From positions 124,001 through 188,000 of the forward strand of contig WTXG01000038.1 of NCBI GenBank assembly GCA_022496185.1: 64,000 bases of DNA, in the 5' to 3' direction. The notes under the pieces were generated by a model. It saw only the letters and a list, made by a program, of their open reading frames with translations. It was not told the DNA's origin and made no database searches. Position numbers and translations under genes: made by a program. Positions 52,134 through 64,000 of the stretch are shown here, piece by piece (positions within the stretch are counted from its first letter, which is position 1; the number at the start of each line of letters is the position of its first letter). This DNA is from Multifurca ochricompacta. Its lineage: Eukaryota > Basidiomycota > Agaricomycetes > Russulales > Russulaceae.

Positions 52134-55100
52134 CCCTGCGCGCGACTCCATTGACCTTGCATGATCAGACCCAGAGAAAGAACTCAAATGAAAATACTGA
52201 GTGGAAGCTGCTTTCCAGTTATCAAAGACACGAGTAAAGCTTTGCCATTGATTTACATCCCCGACATGAAAGCTCCTGAAGATTCTTTATTCAAGAAGAG
52301 CCCCGGGACGTCCTAGTAATCTCCCGGTTGCAGCACCACAGTCCACATTGTCCAACCACCCCTTTCCCAGTCACGACAAACACCCATCGACGCTGCTCTA
52401 TTGTTATGGAACATGAATAAAGCAAAGTAACACCTTGTCTGATGTTGATCACACCCCATTGCGAATACCGACGGCCCCTTCACTGTGAAGCTGTAGAAAA
52501 GAGGAACAAGTTGAATGGGAAATGATAAGTCAATTCCCTGTTATTTCCCCAACAGAACCATTCTTCCTCTTGTCCTCGGAAGGGATGCCCTTCAGACAAA
52601 CCCTCCGCCCGACCAAACCCAGAACCACCTCTCCTTTCCGACAACCCTCTCTCATACCGCCATTAGACCTACGAGAGGATGACCTACACTCGATGTGCCA
52701 TCCAGAACGAGTTGCGCTGTGCACTCTTTTGGCACGATATGAATAACACCTCTGGTGTTGAGAACAAGAATGAATGGGAGTAGAAAGCGTGCCGATAAGT
52801 AACCAGACTAAGTCTCCCCATCGGTAACGTGCGATTGTTTCTGACGAACGCCTCGAACCCCACCCCGAGCAACTGTACTGGGCATGGCACTGTCGCCGCC
52901 CCAGAAAACTGCTTGATTGCCTACGATCGACGATCAGATTGTGCTTATCTCGGAGCTTACACCCCCCGAGCTGCACGAATGAACGCTTCAGACCCCTTGA
53001 CTCTGACCCCATTACCGACACCCCTCTTCATGATCTTAGGGAACGACCTTGTCACTTAAAGAAGCGACCATTGCTTAAAGACCACACTCCTCTTTGACCA
53101 TGCTCGACACTCACTCCTACCAAAAAGATCTCCTCCATAAAAGAAAGAAATCCACTCCACACCGAGAACAACATCATCCGACCTGACACCCATTTTTCCT
53201 GAATTCCGACCAAGTGGCAGTATGATTTGCCCTTGTTACGACATCCTCCGCACCAAGAAATAGTCGCGCACCCCCCAGAACTCACCAGAAACCACTGTGT
53301 AACCGATTTTTGATTGAACATGATGGACCCAGAAACACCGACGGGAGAGAAACGTACCAGAAGGACACTAGATTCTGTCTACCTGATGGAGCGTGTGGAC
53401 ATTTATGATGAACACTTCGACCCCAACCTCCGATCATCTTAGGATAAGGCATTGCCGCCTTCCTAGATCCTTTCCAGTCAGAGACCGACATCCACTCTTG
53501 ACGCCGACAAACGCATCTGCTCTGGGAATAATGCCCCAGGCAGCACCAGTTTTTGCCTTGCATAGGCACGACGATCAGTTGTCATTATATAGACACTGCG
53601 GAATGCACCTGATTTGGGAGCCAGTCATCTCCCGGATTGTACCAAAGAGCGATGTATTGCACACGCCCGAACGGAATGCGCCAGTTTCGGACCCGTGTCC
53701 ACTGGTTGCGAAAACAAAGATGACAGTGGCCAACACTGATTTGAATGATCTTGAGGCCTGTCGCCCTCCGCTGCGCAAGGGACACTGCTGTCCAGGGATA
53801 TTCCCCGGTCAGCTGCTTGCTGCTAGCACCATGAACCCTTATCACTCCCGACCCGAGTAGTTGTCCTTTGTGACACTACGACCTGATGAATCCACCTGTT
53901 CTGGAATAGTGCCCCAGCAGTACCGACCTTCACCACACATTGAACTCCGAACAAGTAGTCTTTATGACTCTGAAGAAAGCAGTGGCTCCGGGAATTGTGC
54001 CCCAGGCTATGCCGACTCCTTACTACTCCCCCTTACCCCGACCAGCTGTCTATCACGACGACGCTGTGACCTGAAATCTACTCTGGGATTTAGACCCCAG
54101 GTAGTATGAATTCACGCCCCATCCAATACCTCGATTAGTTGCCTATTGCAGGCTCCATGACCCGACGAATGCACCCGCGTGAGGATAATCATCTCCTGGG
54201 TTGCGAAGATTGACAGCGCAGTGCACGCGCTCTGAATCGAACGCGGAAGTTTTTCGAACAGAAGCACCCCTCTGAACGCACCAGCACTAAACCTAACACC
54301 TACTGGTTGCAGAAGAACCACGAACGCCGACCATACCAAACAACATACGCATCGACTACCTGAATGTGTCGAAGTTCACAAGAACACCCCACCGACTGCC
54401 GCTCTGAGGAGCTGAGACTTTGCACACCTGCGATGATTAGGAGGAACTATCACTGAATGAATCCCACACCATGCCCGCCTCACCCATCTGACACGGAGAA
54501 GACGGAAACTTTTGTTAATCACTCTGTACGACGCTAGAATCTTCCCCAGTTGCCCCTACCAGTTGCCACAAAACTGGAGAAAGTCAAGAAGATTCAGGAG
54601 CAGCAACAGAACCAGCAGAAGCAGAGGAACTTATCTGATGATGGGATGAATATGAGGCTCAGAATCTGACACGAAGACGGGCAGAAATGTGATGATCCAA
54701 AGCCCTGGAGACCTGGAGCATGACCCTGTAGTTCCCCTCCCAACATATCGACGCACTCGCAGACCCAGACAGCCGCACCCTAAATAAAAGCGAACCGAAT
54801 GCGATGGATATCATAAACAATGACCTGGCCACTCGGCAGACCCGAAAACCGAGCGCGCGGCCCCCGTTCTCATTGTCCGCGGTGCTGACAACCTGAACAG
54901 GGGGGTGAATTCCTGTTTCCTTTCGTTTTTCTTTCCCTTTTCCCTCGTCCCTCCTTCTTCCGACACCTACGGTACCAGACAACCCTGCCAACGATGAACC
55001 TGACCAGAAGAAGTTCGATTTCTTTCCCTTCGTCTCTCCCCATCTCTTTCCACCAAGGCTTGACAAAAGAACAGCAAACGCGAACCATCTGCAGACTCCA

Positions 55101-56993
55101 CTACCCCCCTCATATCTCGAGACTGTGTACCCTGATCTAAAGCTTGGCTCTGACATGCTCGACGCCTTGATCCGACTATCTATGATAACTATCTATACGT
55201 CCCAGCGACTTTCTAAGCTGCTAGAAATGTTTCTTGACCCCTGGCTTGACCTGACGCCCTGCCGCGAATACCGACTATTTATCCACCCTGTTGAAACGAA
55301 AAGAGGCCTTTGTACCCTTTGTTGCTTGTTAAAAAGGTACCTGTAGTTGCCGAATGAACCCTGTGCGACGAACTGGACTAGAGGAAGCACGACGACCATG
55401 CAGTTACAAAGACGCGCGCACCCGATGAAACTATGTACTCTGCGCGCTGAAGGCTCCTGCCGATCTCAATGCCTGTTTTCACTAGTCAGACATTTATGAA
55501 TACCCTGATCAGAAGGGGGTCACGACGATCGCGCGGTCGTTACCGCTTATACCACTAACATATTTATTGACTACAACATCCACTTCGGACGACGAACGAC
55601 ACCCCCTACGTTGCCGACTCCTCGCCGATAACGCCTGACCCCCCCGAAGACCTCTTACTTGCCGACCCCTGTACATAACTTATCCGTCGTGGAGAAGACG
55701 TGCTACTGCAGCACTGACGATTCTTGACGATGAACGACCTTGAAATATTGTGGCTTGCTGGCCACTTGTGCTTTTATGATGCTTTATGACCCTGGGGCTC
55801 TGTAGCTTGTCACTTGCCTGTGCCCCCTTGACGACCTAGTATCTAACGAACCTTGGGCTTAGACCACCGCCTGAGGAAGAAAACTAGAACGTGAAGATAC
55901 CGCGGTAGTTCACGCCGTGCGTCGAACGAACCCGATGACGCCGCTGCTTCGTCTGCGGCTGAGGATGAGAAATCTAATGATACCGCTGCTTCGCCTGCGG
56001 TTGAGGACCCGAATCTGATGATACCGCTGCTTTGCCTGCGGCTGAAGACCCGAACCCGATGAAGCCGCGGATGTAGTCCGCGTGCGGAGGACTTTATGCC
56101 ATCGCCGGTCCCTATTGCTGGCTGTGCGCACCTGACCCCAACGCGCATGTTGTTGCCTGGGTTTTTGGAGGACGGAACTGATGGTTGCAGTTGACTGACG
56201 CAGCCTGACAAACGACCGACACCGTCAATGATGGGATGGCCTTATGGGCTCGAACTGAAGACGAAGAACATGACTGAACGCGCGGACCTCTTTTGGCCGC
56301 GCATCCTGATCTACTCCATGCATCAGTTACTGCTGGAGTGTTTACTGAGATCAGGACGAACCCCGATCCAGTAACGCCGCGGCAGTTCACGCCGCGCGTT
56401 GAGGATCTTTACGAACACCCTGACCAGAAGGGAATACGAAGAACGCGCAAGTCTACACCAGTGCGCGGCCCGATTCACTCGACACGCTCGCCACTGCCAC
56501 TCCAAGGCCTGCGGAAACGAGACAAGACCCGATGACGCCGCTGCCTTGTCTGCGGCTGAGGACGAAACAACATTCAATGATGCCGCTGCGTCGACTGCGG
56601 CTGAGGATAAGACGACGCCCAATGATACCGCGACCTTGCGCGCGGTTGAGGACTGAAGACTCGATGACACCGTGACTATGCATGCGGTCGAGAAACCGAA
56701 CTTGATAATACCGCGGCAGCTCACGCCGCGCGTTGAGAACCCTGACGCCCTGGCTGTTGCTTGGGCTTTGATACAAGACTAGGATGGAATCTGATGGTTG
56801 ACTGTTGACTGACATGACCAGAAGAACTGGACTGATGGAAGAGCTTTCTGAGCACGACCTGAGGACCCTGATGACTAGGAGTTGATGCCAACAACTACCT
56901 GACTGAGATGACTTGGACTGTGGACTGTGCATGACGTCTTTGACCCCTACCCTTGGACATTGCATACTTGTCAAGCTGGGTCAGCTTGAGCCT
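52134..56993 (+). other. LARD1 internal region, non-coding
   Basis: No ORF with a recognisable domain. It contains degenerate internal repeats. One is a GGAAT(A/T)(A/G)TGCCCCAG block at about 53524, 53901 and 53989. Another longer pair is around 53600-53720 and 54170-54330 (GAATGCACC...CATCTCC). It also has a short pol-like relic (54869-54909) and a hairpin array (55901-56730). The length and structure suggest an RNA that works without being translated. Confidence 0.7.
55901..56730 (+). repeat. Array of small GC-stem hairpins in LARD1
   Basis: About twelve units of roughly 40 bp (unevenly spaced) each contain a 5-bp stem. One class is CGCGG-(YAGYTCACG)-CCGCG, at 55901, 56378 and 56712. The other is (G/A)CCGC-10 nt-GCGG(C/T), at 55940, 55982, 56023, 56537, 56582, 56627 and 56669. 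Variants occur at 56066 and 56444. Part of the array (56521-56660) also reads as an Asp/Ala/Glu-rich peptide repeat, but stops and frame changes elsewhere argue against coding. Confidence 0.7.
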
Positions 56994-57006
56994 GAAAAGG
57001 GGGTAA
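56994..57006 (+). promoter_or_regulatory. LARD1 polypurine tract
   Basis: GAAAAGGGGGTAA directly before the 3' LTR. Confidence 0.85.
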
Positions 57007-58257
57007 TGTTACAACCCTACTCTTTTCCTGACCCTTACACTGCACCTCCCCCTTGTACCACACTTGACTGTCCATTCCCCTATTCCACCATCCCTTGACC
57101 ACTTTGGCCCCAGAACCCAGATGCCTATGGCCTTGTGCCTAGGACCTTTGACTTGATGCCCTTGGCTTACTGCCTTGGGACCCTGCCTGATGCCTGTGAT
57201 ATGACGCTCATAGGACCCCATCCCTGACACCTGCACCTGACCCACTGATAGTTCAGCTACTGTGCTGTTGGCTGTAGACCCCCCCCTTCTCCTGATGCTT
57301 GGCCTTTGTCTTGGCCAGTATCTGTACCCTGTCCCTGTGGCTGACACCCATAGGATCTCTGACACTGTCCCTGCCAATCTAATCTTCAACTTTGGCTTGT
57401 ACTTGACCCTCTGCCAGTCATGTGACTCCTGGCCATGTGACTTTGGACCATGTGATCCCTGACCATGTGACTTTGGACCATGTGATCCCTGACCCTGATC
57501 ACAGCATCTTCATCTGATCATTTACCCCTTTCTGATCACATGGCCCATCTGGCTTATCATTCGCTTCTCTGATTCCTGTGGGAGTATTCCCACATCCACC
57601 CTGACTCCTGTGGAACCTGTTATCTCCCCATCTACCCCTGACCCTGGTGGGAATCCTCCCACACTGATATGACTCCTGTGGGGCTGTCCCACATGATTAT
57701 GCTTCTGATAAGGCTTATCCTTATCATGGACTATATTTGACATCTTATCTGCTATTGGATGATAAGGACTCTGACCCTGTTCCTGATTAGCTACAAACCA
57801 GATCCCCATACAGTATATAAGACCCTGTAGACAGTTTGTACAACCCTAGATTTGACCTCTTGTGCCTTCAGCCTAGAGATCTCAGACCCCAATACATCAG
57901 AAGCCTTTTCCCCCTCTTTTGCATCCTTGAGATCCCTGCAGGGACCCCCATTGCCTCTGGCAATGGGTGTGTACCCTTCCCTTTGAACCCCTTTGCCGTC
58001 TCCTGGGGCTCCAGTGTGCTCAGTGCATTTCTGGCACAGCAACTGGGCCCTGTCTCCACTTAACAGCCTTAGGGGATTAGCTCCCTTTGGCTGGCTCATC
58101 CCGTCTCCCTTTGTGCTTGATTATAGCACCAAACCTTAACCGATCCCGAAGCTAAACAGTGCCCAGAGTCTAGCCTTATCGTGCTAGGCTCGCGGCTGAG
58201 GTAATGGACCCGCGCCGACCCGTGCACGCCGCACAGAACGCTCCGCTGAGCATAACA
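57007..58257 (+). mobile_element. LARD1 3' LTR
   Basis: 1251 bp, essentially identical to the 5' LTR, including the phased boxes (from 57419), TATA box and 5S-like segment (58125-58233). Confidence 0.95.
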
Positions 58258-59643
58258 CTTAGCTTCCCAGTTATCTGACGAATTACTCCGTCAAGCTGGT
58301 GTACCTGATATTACTTCTTCTACTTCCACTCCTACCGATTCCAGCACTCCTACTCGTCGCAACACTCCTCCAGCCAGACAGAATAGTCCTACTAGTCCTA
58401 TGGCTAGCACCGCTCCCACAACCAGGCCCAGTGGACCCAGTACCAATCCCCCGCCGCCAGCACAGACCCCACTTACAATGACACCGGCAGAGCTTCGTAA
58501 TATGATGGGCGCCATGATGGCCGCCATCACACAGCTCTCTGCGGACATCCAAGTAGTGGTCCAGCAGCTCGGACAGCCAACTCCCCCCCAGACAGTCAGC
58601 TCCGGAAAAGATTCCTCCATTGCTCGACCTGCTTCCTGGGATGGAAAGGGAAACTCGGCTGATGCCAGGCACTTCCTGGCCGCATTCCACAATTGGGGAT
58701 GGAACCAGAAGCGGAACTTGAATGACTATGATCCCATGACAACCAACTGGTCCAAGAGGGACACAGATTGGATCTTGGCGGTCTTGAATTTAATGACTGG
58801 AGATGCACGAACGTGGGCTCTGCCGCATTTGGAGCAATTAAAAAACGGAGTTATTCCCTTTTCAGCAAATTGGGGTAACTTTGAGCAGGCATTTACTTCG
58901 CAGTTTATACTGCATGACATTGGAGAAGCAGCGTGGTCAGTGCTGAAGAAAATCCAACAAGGACGCCACAGCGTGGCAGAATACAAAGCTCGCTTTGACA
59001 AGCATTCACCTCAAACCAGATGGTCGGACCGTGACCTTTTTGATTGGTTCTACAATGGCCTTTCTGGCAAAATCAAAGACACCTTGGCCATTATGCCAGT
59101 GCAACCCACAGATATGCAGACACTCTTTACGTCTGCTCAGCTAATCGATCAAAGATTACGCAGAAGAGAAGCAGAAAAGAAGGGGGAAACCCTCCCTGAA
59201 CCAACCCAGCACCGAAAAGACCCCAATGCCATGGAGATCGATGCCTCCAAACAGCAACAAACAGGGTCTGGGAAGAAAAGCTTTTATGACTACAAAGCTG
59301 CCTTCAAAGGAAAGTGCACAGGATGTGGAAGCAGTGCCCATACTTGGGCGAACGGCAACCACAAAGAGCAAATCTGCAATCACTGTGGGAAGAAAGGGCA
59401 TATTGCCACAGGTTGTTACCAAAAATGGGCTGGAAAGCCCAAAGCAGCAAAAGTCGCTGGTTCTGATAGCCAGGCATCTGCAGCTTCTCCAGCTGCTGCA
59501 GCAAGCACCCAGCCTACCCAGGCTGCTAATGCTAGCTCGACCTCCAAAAAGGGTAACGCGCCCGCCAACAGCGATAACTCAGAGCTCCTGAAACAGGTGG
59601 CTGACCTTAAGGCCCAAATCAAAGCTCTGAAGGCAAGTTTTTA

Positions 59644-62600
59644 GTGGCTTCTTCGGATGTAGCCGCGACCGAAGAAGCGGATATATGTGCTGTTTCTGAG
59701 ACCAACTCGGATGACTTGATCATATTTACATCTGCTTGTGAGATGAACAATAGTATTAGTGCTTCCTCTCATGTCCGTAGTAGGGTTCGCTTCTTGCTTG
59801 ATAAAATTGAAAAAGAAGAAAAAATTGATTCCTGCACGTTACCAGTTATCAATAAATACGATCAGCATTTCCATATTTACGTCACTCTCGAAGGACGAAA
59901 CAAAAGCACCACTGTAGCAGCTATGATAGATTCAGGAGCAACAGCCATGTTCCTGGACTATAAGTTCGCCACCCAAAAGAAGATGCTTCTAGAACCATTG
60001 GAAACCCCAATTCGAGTACATAATATCGACGGCAGTCATAATGTAGCCGGAGATATCACCCACACAGTTACCCTCTTAGTCACTATAGGGTCAAGGGTAG
60101 AAAAACACCGATTCCTGGTCACAAGTCTCGGACCAGAGAAGGTTATACTCGGACTTCCATGGTTGAAATATAGCAACCCTTCTATTAATTGGGAAAGGGG
60201 CAAAGTCACCCTGCAAGACTCCATTGAGAAAGACATCCTCATGGAGGACGAAAGCGACTGGTTTGCAGGAGTAGAACAAATATCGGCAAACAGACTAGAA
60301 TGCCGACAATTTGTAAAAGATGGAGTCTTGGACTGTACCACTGACGAATTATGGTGTTGTGCAGGCTTCACCTATTCACAAGAAGCCTATGCAAAAGATT
60401 ACCTAACTCGTACAGAAGGAAAATCTTTTGAAGATTTGGTACCTCCACCATATAGAGACTTCGCACGGGTCTTCTCAGAAGAAGAATCCCAAAGACTCCC
60501 TCAGCACCAACCATGGGACCATACCATAGACATTGTGCCTGGGTCGAAGACCCAATGGAACGCCAAAGTCTATCCCATGTCACCAAATGAGCAAGTAGAA
60601 CTGGACAAGTTTCTGGAAGAGCATCTCCAGAAGGGTATATCATACCATCTAAATCTCCGATGGCGGTACCTGTATTCTTCATAAAGAAAAAGGATGGGAA
60701 AATCCATCTCATCCAAGACTACAGACCTTTAAACAATATTACTGTCAAAAATAAATATCCACTTCCACTTGCAGTCAACATTATCAATTGACTTAAGGGT
60801 GCAAAGATCTTTACTAAAATGGATGTACGATGGGGATATCATAACATCCGGATAAAGGAAGGAGACAAATACAAGGCGGCGTTTTCCACCAACTGTGGTC
60901 TCTTTGAGCCACATGTAATGTATTTTGGATTAACAAACAGCCCTGCCACCTTCCAAGGATTTATGAATTCCATCTTCTCCAACATGATCACAAAAGGGGA
61001 AGTCACTGTATATATGGACGACATCCTAGTTTTCTCACCTAATATAGAGAAACATAGAAAGGATGTCAGAGAAGTCCTAAAGCGACTAGAAGAATACGAT
61101 CTCTTCTTGAAACCCCAGAAGTGCGACTTCGATAAAGATCACATGGAGTACCTTGGACTTATCATATCTGAGGGACAAGTCAGAATGGACCCTGGGAAGG
61201 TCCAAGTGGTCAAAGACTGGCAAACCCCGAAAACTCTAAAAGAAGTTTGCGCCTTTATTGGCTTTGCCAATTTTTATAGACGCTTTATACAAGGGTTCTC
61301 AATTATCGCCAGACCACTTCATGATCTGACAAAGAAAAATCAACCCTGGCAGTGGGAAAGACCACAGCAAGAGGCTTTCGACGCCCTAAAAAGGAGATTC
61401 ATTCAAATGCCTATCTTGGCAATCTACGATCCTGATCTCCCAACCCGGGTCGAAACGGACGCTTCGGGATTTGCCACTGGAGGCATACTATCCCAAAAAC
61501 ACACTGATAACCTTTGGCACCCTATTGCCTTCCGATCGCAGTCAATGTCGGAAGCAGAAAGAAATTATGAAATATACAATAGGGAAATGCTCGGTATAAT
61601 CCGTGCCCTAGAAGACTGGCGCCACTTCTTAGAAGGGCTTCTCCAGTTCGACATAGTAACGGATCACAAGAATATTGAATGGTGGAGATCCATGCGAGAC
61701 CTCACCAGACGTCAAGCATGATGGGCTCTCTACCTGAGCAGATTCAATTTCACGATCCAATACAAAAAGGGGCACCTTATGCAAGCAGACGCCTTAAGCC
61801 GATTTTCAGCAGACCAGGTGTTAGACAATGAGGACAACAAACAAGTCCAGGTCCTCAAGCCAGAACACTTTCTTAGTGCAGCATGGGCACATTACCGCCC
61901 ACAGAGTTCTCCCCTTATGGAACGCATCAAGAAGGCAGGAAGCAGGGAAGCAGAAGTTATAGAAGGACTAAAAACCCTTACCAAAACTGCTCCCAGCACC
62001 CTAAAAGATGGCGTCAACCTTTGGGAAGAAGAAGATGGCCTAGTTTACTACAAAGGGAAACTTTACATACCCAATGTACCGGATCTCCGAAAAGACATTA
62101 TTCGGGATTGTCACGATTCAGTTACAGCCGGTCACCCTGGTAAAAATGGGACCATTGAGTTGGTATCACGCTATTATTGGTGGCCTAGAATGGCACAATA
62201 TATTACGTGCTATGTCGAAGGATGCGACTGATGTCAGCGATATCGGATGGATAAGCACCCAGTCGCCCCTCTGCAACCACTGGAAGTTCCAGAAGGACCC
62301 TGGCAAACAATTGGAGTAGATCTGATTACAGGGCTCCCTTCCTCTTCCGGGAAAGATGCGATCCTAACAATAGTGGATCATTATATGAAGCAAGTGCATC
62401 TCTTCCCAGTCACAAGTGGTATTACAGCAGATGGCATGGGAAAAATATACTTCGACCATGTATTCCCTCTGCATGGGATCCCCAAAAGCATTGTCAGTGA
62501 CAGGGGTCCCCAGTTTGCAGCAAGGACCATGCACACCACCTTAAAGCGTTTAGGGGTGAACAGTAGTCTCACCACAGCCTATCATCCACAAGCCAATGGT

Positions 62601-63433
62601 ATGACAGAGCGTAAAAATCAAGAAATAGAACAATATTTACGACTCTTCATTGGCAAGAGACAGGATGACTGGATCGAGCTACTCCCCATGGCAGAGTTTG
62701 TATTAAATACAAGGAAGTCCTCAGCAACGGATCATACCCCATTTGAGTTACTTATGGGTATACCCTGGACTTCACCATCCCCGCGGGACGTGCCACTGGC
62801 ATCCCCAGTTTAGACCAACGCCTACAACAGTTACGTCTCACCTGATGCGACACAGAGGCAGCTATGAGGCTTAGCAAGACACGTATGACTCATGATCTAG
62901 CTCAATCAGGGCACAATTTCCCAAAAGAGGGAGATTATGTCTGGTTGCAGTCCAAAAACATTAAAATCCACCAGCAGTCCCAGAAGCTCGGTCCCAAACA
63001 GTTAGGACCATTTAAAGTTCTGAAGAAACTTAGCAACCTGGATTACAAATTGGACTTGCCTCCAGCACTGAAAGTCCACAACATATTCCATGTGGACCAC
63101 CTTAGTCTATACAAAGGCAACAACGTTAATGGGCTGATGCCCACACCACCAGACCCCATTACCATAGATGGTGAGGAAGAGTACAAGGTGGACCATATCA
63201 GAGATAGCAAAATGTTTGGTCGCACACTCAAGTTCCTTATCCGATGGAAGGGTTATGGAGAAGGCAAAGATACATGGGAACCAGAACAGAATCTAACCCA
63301 TGCACAGGACTCCATTCAGAAGTTCTATCAACAGAACCCAGGAGCTCCCAGGAAAATTGCCGCAATCCACTTTGCCACTGCCCCTTGGCAGCCCACACAA
63401 CTCTATATGGCTTACGAGGACGTTATGCCCTAG
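59644..63433 (+). pseudogene. pol: Gy5 pol: protease, RT, RNase H, integrase, chromodomain
   Basis: Entered by -1 shift at the gag end. Protease (AAMIDSGATAMFL), RT with YMDDILVFS, RNase H (VETDASGFATGG), the integrase finger (HDSVTAGHPGK), core motifs VDLITGL, SDRGPQF and ERKNQEIEQYL, and a chromodomain (EYKVDHIRDSK, FLIRWKGYGEG) near the end. Single-base losses near 60640 and 62770 and TGA codons at 60789, 61719, 62229 and 62843 break the frame. Each TGA sits where related elements usually have arginine. All catalytic residues are still present. Confidence 0.92.
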
Positions 63434-63444
63434 GAGGGGGGTAA
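63432..63444 (+). promoter_or_regulatory. Gy5 polypurine tract
   Basis: AGGAGGGGGGTAA immediately before the 3' LTR, overlapping the pol stop codon. Confidence 0.83.
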
Positions 63445-64000
63445 TGTCATGGCTCTACCTTATTTTTCCTTTCTTTTTCCTTTTGGATCACATGACTGTG
63501 GGAAGATTACCCAGCAGTCTCAACACGTGATCATGGGAATGTAGTCGTGACATGGATCATGTGACCGAGTCACATGTAATAGTCACATGCTGCTTAGTCA
63601 GCACAAGAGCCACTCAACAATAACAAGTCATTCTCTATTGTGTTTACCACAATAGGCACAGCCCCACAGTCTAGACAGTTCTAGACCAAGTGGAGCTGCT
63701 ATCAAGATAAGAGGAGTCCAGCCTAGAAGGTTCTAGGTAAGTGGAGCTCTAGATAAGGGCCCAGGTTGGGCCATGGCCAATTTTAGCACAGAATCATATG
63801 TATCAGTAGATAGACATGTTCCAGACCTAAGGGCTAAACTACATATCAGTTATCTACTCCACAGTAACGTCATTATGACATCACACTGTGGAGTATGATC
63901 AGTCAGCAGAGTAAAGCAGCTTATGAATCACAAAGATAAGGCTCAGTCAGCAATACAGCTGACTGATACTTGCTGATTCTTGCTTACACCTACTGCTTAC
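63445..64000 (+). mobile_element. Gy5 3' LTR, truncated by window end
   Basis: First 556 bp of the LTR, TGTCATGGCTC onward, matching 48070-48630 with small indels in the T-rich start and a CpG change at the fifth to sixth base (CACGG against CATGG). Confidence 0.92.

Larger units (their letters stand above)
50870..58257 (+). mobile_element. LARD1, non-autonomous LTR retrotransposon
   Basis: 7388 bp, exact duplication CTTAG (50865-50869 and 58258-58262) in Gy5 gag. The two 1251-bp LTRs appear identical except G/A at the last CpG (GAGCGTAACA against GAGCATAACA). It has a self-priming PBS and a polypurine tract. The 4.9-kb internal region has no gag or pol frame, so its proteins must come from elsewhere. 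Related LTRs at 1-415 and 30441-31706 show that the family is older than this copy. Confidence 0.95.
50716..59644 (+). pseudogene. gag: Gy5 gag, split by LARD1
   Basis: Reads from 50716 (GTG, VASRSSRTPNPP) to the LARD1 insertion, and resumes in the same frame at 58263 (LASQLSDELLRQ) to the TAG at 59642-59644. The C-terminal portion has a typical retrotransposon Gag region (WDGKGNSADARHFLAAF, YNGLSGKIKDTL). Two zinc-binding motifs follow: a variant Cys/His cluster (CTGCGSSAHTW) and a canonical CCHC (CNHCGKKGHIATGC). It ends AGT-TTT-TAG with pol open in the -1 frame. The C-terminal fragment has an ATG at 58400. Confidence 0.88.
48070..64000 (+). mobile_element. Gy5, Ty3/gypsy chromovirus (3' LTR runs off window)
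   Basis: Order: 5' LTR, self-priming PBS, leader with an S500 solo LTR, ORF0, gag split by LARD1, pol, PPT, 3' LTR (partial). Pol has two frameshifts and four TGA codons. Its single-domain order and chromodomain match the other chromoviruses here, but its gag has two zinc-binding motifs. The target duplication cannot be checked. Confidence 0.93.

Noticed and set aside
55901..56730. CRISPR-like array
   Set aside because: Units are degenerate, unevenly spaced and without unique spacers, and the DNA is eukaryotic.

Overview
The window looks like nuclear DNA of a filamentous fungus, most likely a mushroom-forming basidiomycete (Agaricomycete). The evidence is chromodomain Ty3/gypsy retrotransposons with gag and pol in separate frames, short GT-AG introns, a TPR-CHAT gene of a type expanded in Agaricomycetes, and a C2H2 zinc-finger gene. 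The species cannot be named from the sequence. Nearly everything is transposable element; only about 37.7-44.3 kb resembles ordinary host DNA, and both genes there are broken.

Layout. 1-8478: a minus-strand gypsy element (Gy1; 3' part off the left edge) carrying nested solo LTRs and two hAT-1 elements. 8479-37750: a hAT transposase relic split by two non-autonomous hAT-1 copies. hAT-1c (8754-26202) holds hAT-2 (8838-17305), which holds gypsy element Gy2 (9358-16607), and it also holds gypsy element Gy3 (18105-25620). hAT-1d (26312-37629) holds gypsy element Gy4 (27042-36915), which holds three solo LTRs. 37.75-44.3 kb: remains of a zinc-finger gene and a TPR-CHAT gene. 44.3-47.7 kb: a large inverted-repeat structure containing hAT-1e, followed by a tRNA-like SINE head. 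48070 to the right edge: gypsy element Gy5, whose gag is split by LARD1 (50870-58257), a long non-coding LTR element. Most borders are supported by exact target-site duplications: 5 bp for LTR elements and 8 bp for hAT elements.

How the parts work together. All six LTR elements with a visible 5' LTR carry the same self-priming signature: a 10-12 nt sequence 2 nt past the LTR is the reverse complement of the segment 33-34 nt downstream of the LTR TATA box. This is the Tf1/sushi priming mechanism. In all five gypsy elements gag ends with a U-UUU run and pol continues in the -1 frame. Gy2, Gy3 and Gy4 carry a third ORF between integrase and the 3' LTR. Gy3 is the most intact autonomous copy (gag and pol open, LTRs differing at about two positions). 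LARD1 has no usable gag/pol, nearly identical LTRs, a 5S-rRNA-like segment in its LTR and an array of small hairpins, so it probably depends on proteins of another element. Premature stops are almost all TGA at probable arginine codons, as expected from deamination of methylated CpG.
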